Assembly (NCBI GenBank): GCA_024684035.1
Contig: JAIKXQ010000044.1
Span: forward strand, 17,322-81,321
DNA from: Eubacterium sp.
GTDB taxonomy: Bacteria > Bacillota > Clostridia > Lachnospirales > Lachnospiraceae
Direction: 5' to 3'
DNA: 64,000 nucleotides
Positions 63,859 through 64,000 of this stretch are shown here, in pieces (the stretch's first letter is position 1; every line of letters begins with the position of its first letter). The notes under the pieces were generated by a model, which was given only the letters and a program-made list of their open reading frames with translations, did not search any database and was not told where the DNA came from. The translations under genes and the position numbers were made by a program.

Positions 63859-64000
63859 TACATCGCTCCTTCCCACATTATTCTCGATTTTATATGCATT
63901 ATATTTATTTAAGTTTATTTATAAAAGTGTCTATATTGTAAGGGACCTATCATAATCAGTACTTGACAAAGTAAATTTGCGCGTTCCGCGCCGTTAATTA
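63859..64000 (-). promoter_or_regulatory. AT-rich leader of the polysaccharide locus
   Basis: The 142 bases before the Alg14-like start are AT-rich, with a TATAAT-like box in the minus strand near 63897-63902 but no convincing -35. A GCGCG/CGCGC small hairpin lies near 63978-63992. The locus may begin here or continue past the window edge. Confidence 0.3.

Overview
The window looks like part of the chromosome of a Gram-positive, anaerobic Clostridia-type bacterium, most like Lachnospiraceae. This is inferred from the gene content: clostridial NadA/NadB under a NiaR-type operator, an FMN riboswitch on a ribD-ribE-ribBA-ribH operon, a GlcT-type antiterminator with a PTS glucose permease, a CnaB-repeat surface protein with a Gram-positive anchor, and GH94 phosphorylases. 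Ribosome-binding sites are strong AGGAGG types. No rRNA, tRNA, CRISPR array, insertion sequence or phage gene was recognised.

Layout, left to right. 0-3 kb: divergent nadB and nadA, each with a perfect consensus promoter whose -35 lies in a palindrome, then a small Sel1-like protein. 3-15.3 kb: one 4,044-residue surface adhesin with about 17 CnaB/SpaA repeats. 15.3-15.7 kb: a 220-bp element with long terminal inverted repeats. 15.7-21 kb: MFS transporter, membrane GGDEF protein, lipoprotein, membrane-anchored carboxylesterase. 21-24.7 kb: glcT-like antiterminator and ptsG-like IICBA with a RAT/terminator leader. 24.8-27.3 kb: a small membrane protein, a GNAT acetyltransferase and a probable toxin-antitoxin pair (HTH-DUF3990 plus partner). 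27.4-32.7 kb: two GH94 phosphorylases. 33-37 kb: riboflavin operon. 37-40.4 kb: a superfamily 1 helicase-nuclease related to defence helicases. 40.5-64 kb: a long leftward polysaccharide locus.

The most interesting part is this last locus. Among glycosyltransferases, a Wzx flippase, a Wzy-like polymerase and a fused Wzz/tyrosine kinase lie all the core parts of a lasso-peptide pathway. These are a 61-aa precursor (A), an asparagine-synthetase-like cyclase without the glutaminase cysteine (C), a transglutaminase-like leader peptidase (B2) and a PqqD-like leader-binding protein (B1, 14 kb away inside the same gene train). Tailoring candidates are an HPr-kinase-like domain fused to a family 2 glycosyltransferase, an NTP_transf_5 nucleotidyltransferase and a CotH-type kinase. 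No dedicated lasso ABC exporter is present; B2 overlaps the Wzx gene by four bases. The precursor departs from the rules: if cleavage follows the conserved Thr(-2), the only possible ring acceptor (Asp28) falls at position 10, and the core would be about 43 residues. I infer a tailored (phosphorylated and/or glycosylated) lasso-like peptide made with, and perhaps linked to, a cell-surface polysaccharide. The gene families are well supported; the linkage is hypothesis.

A dispersed repeat of about 165 bp (two full copies, one internally deleted copy, one diverged core) lies next to terminators in several intergenic regions.
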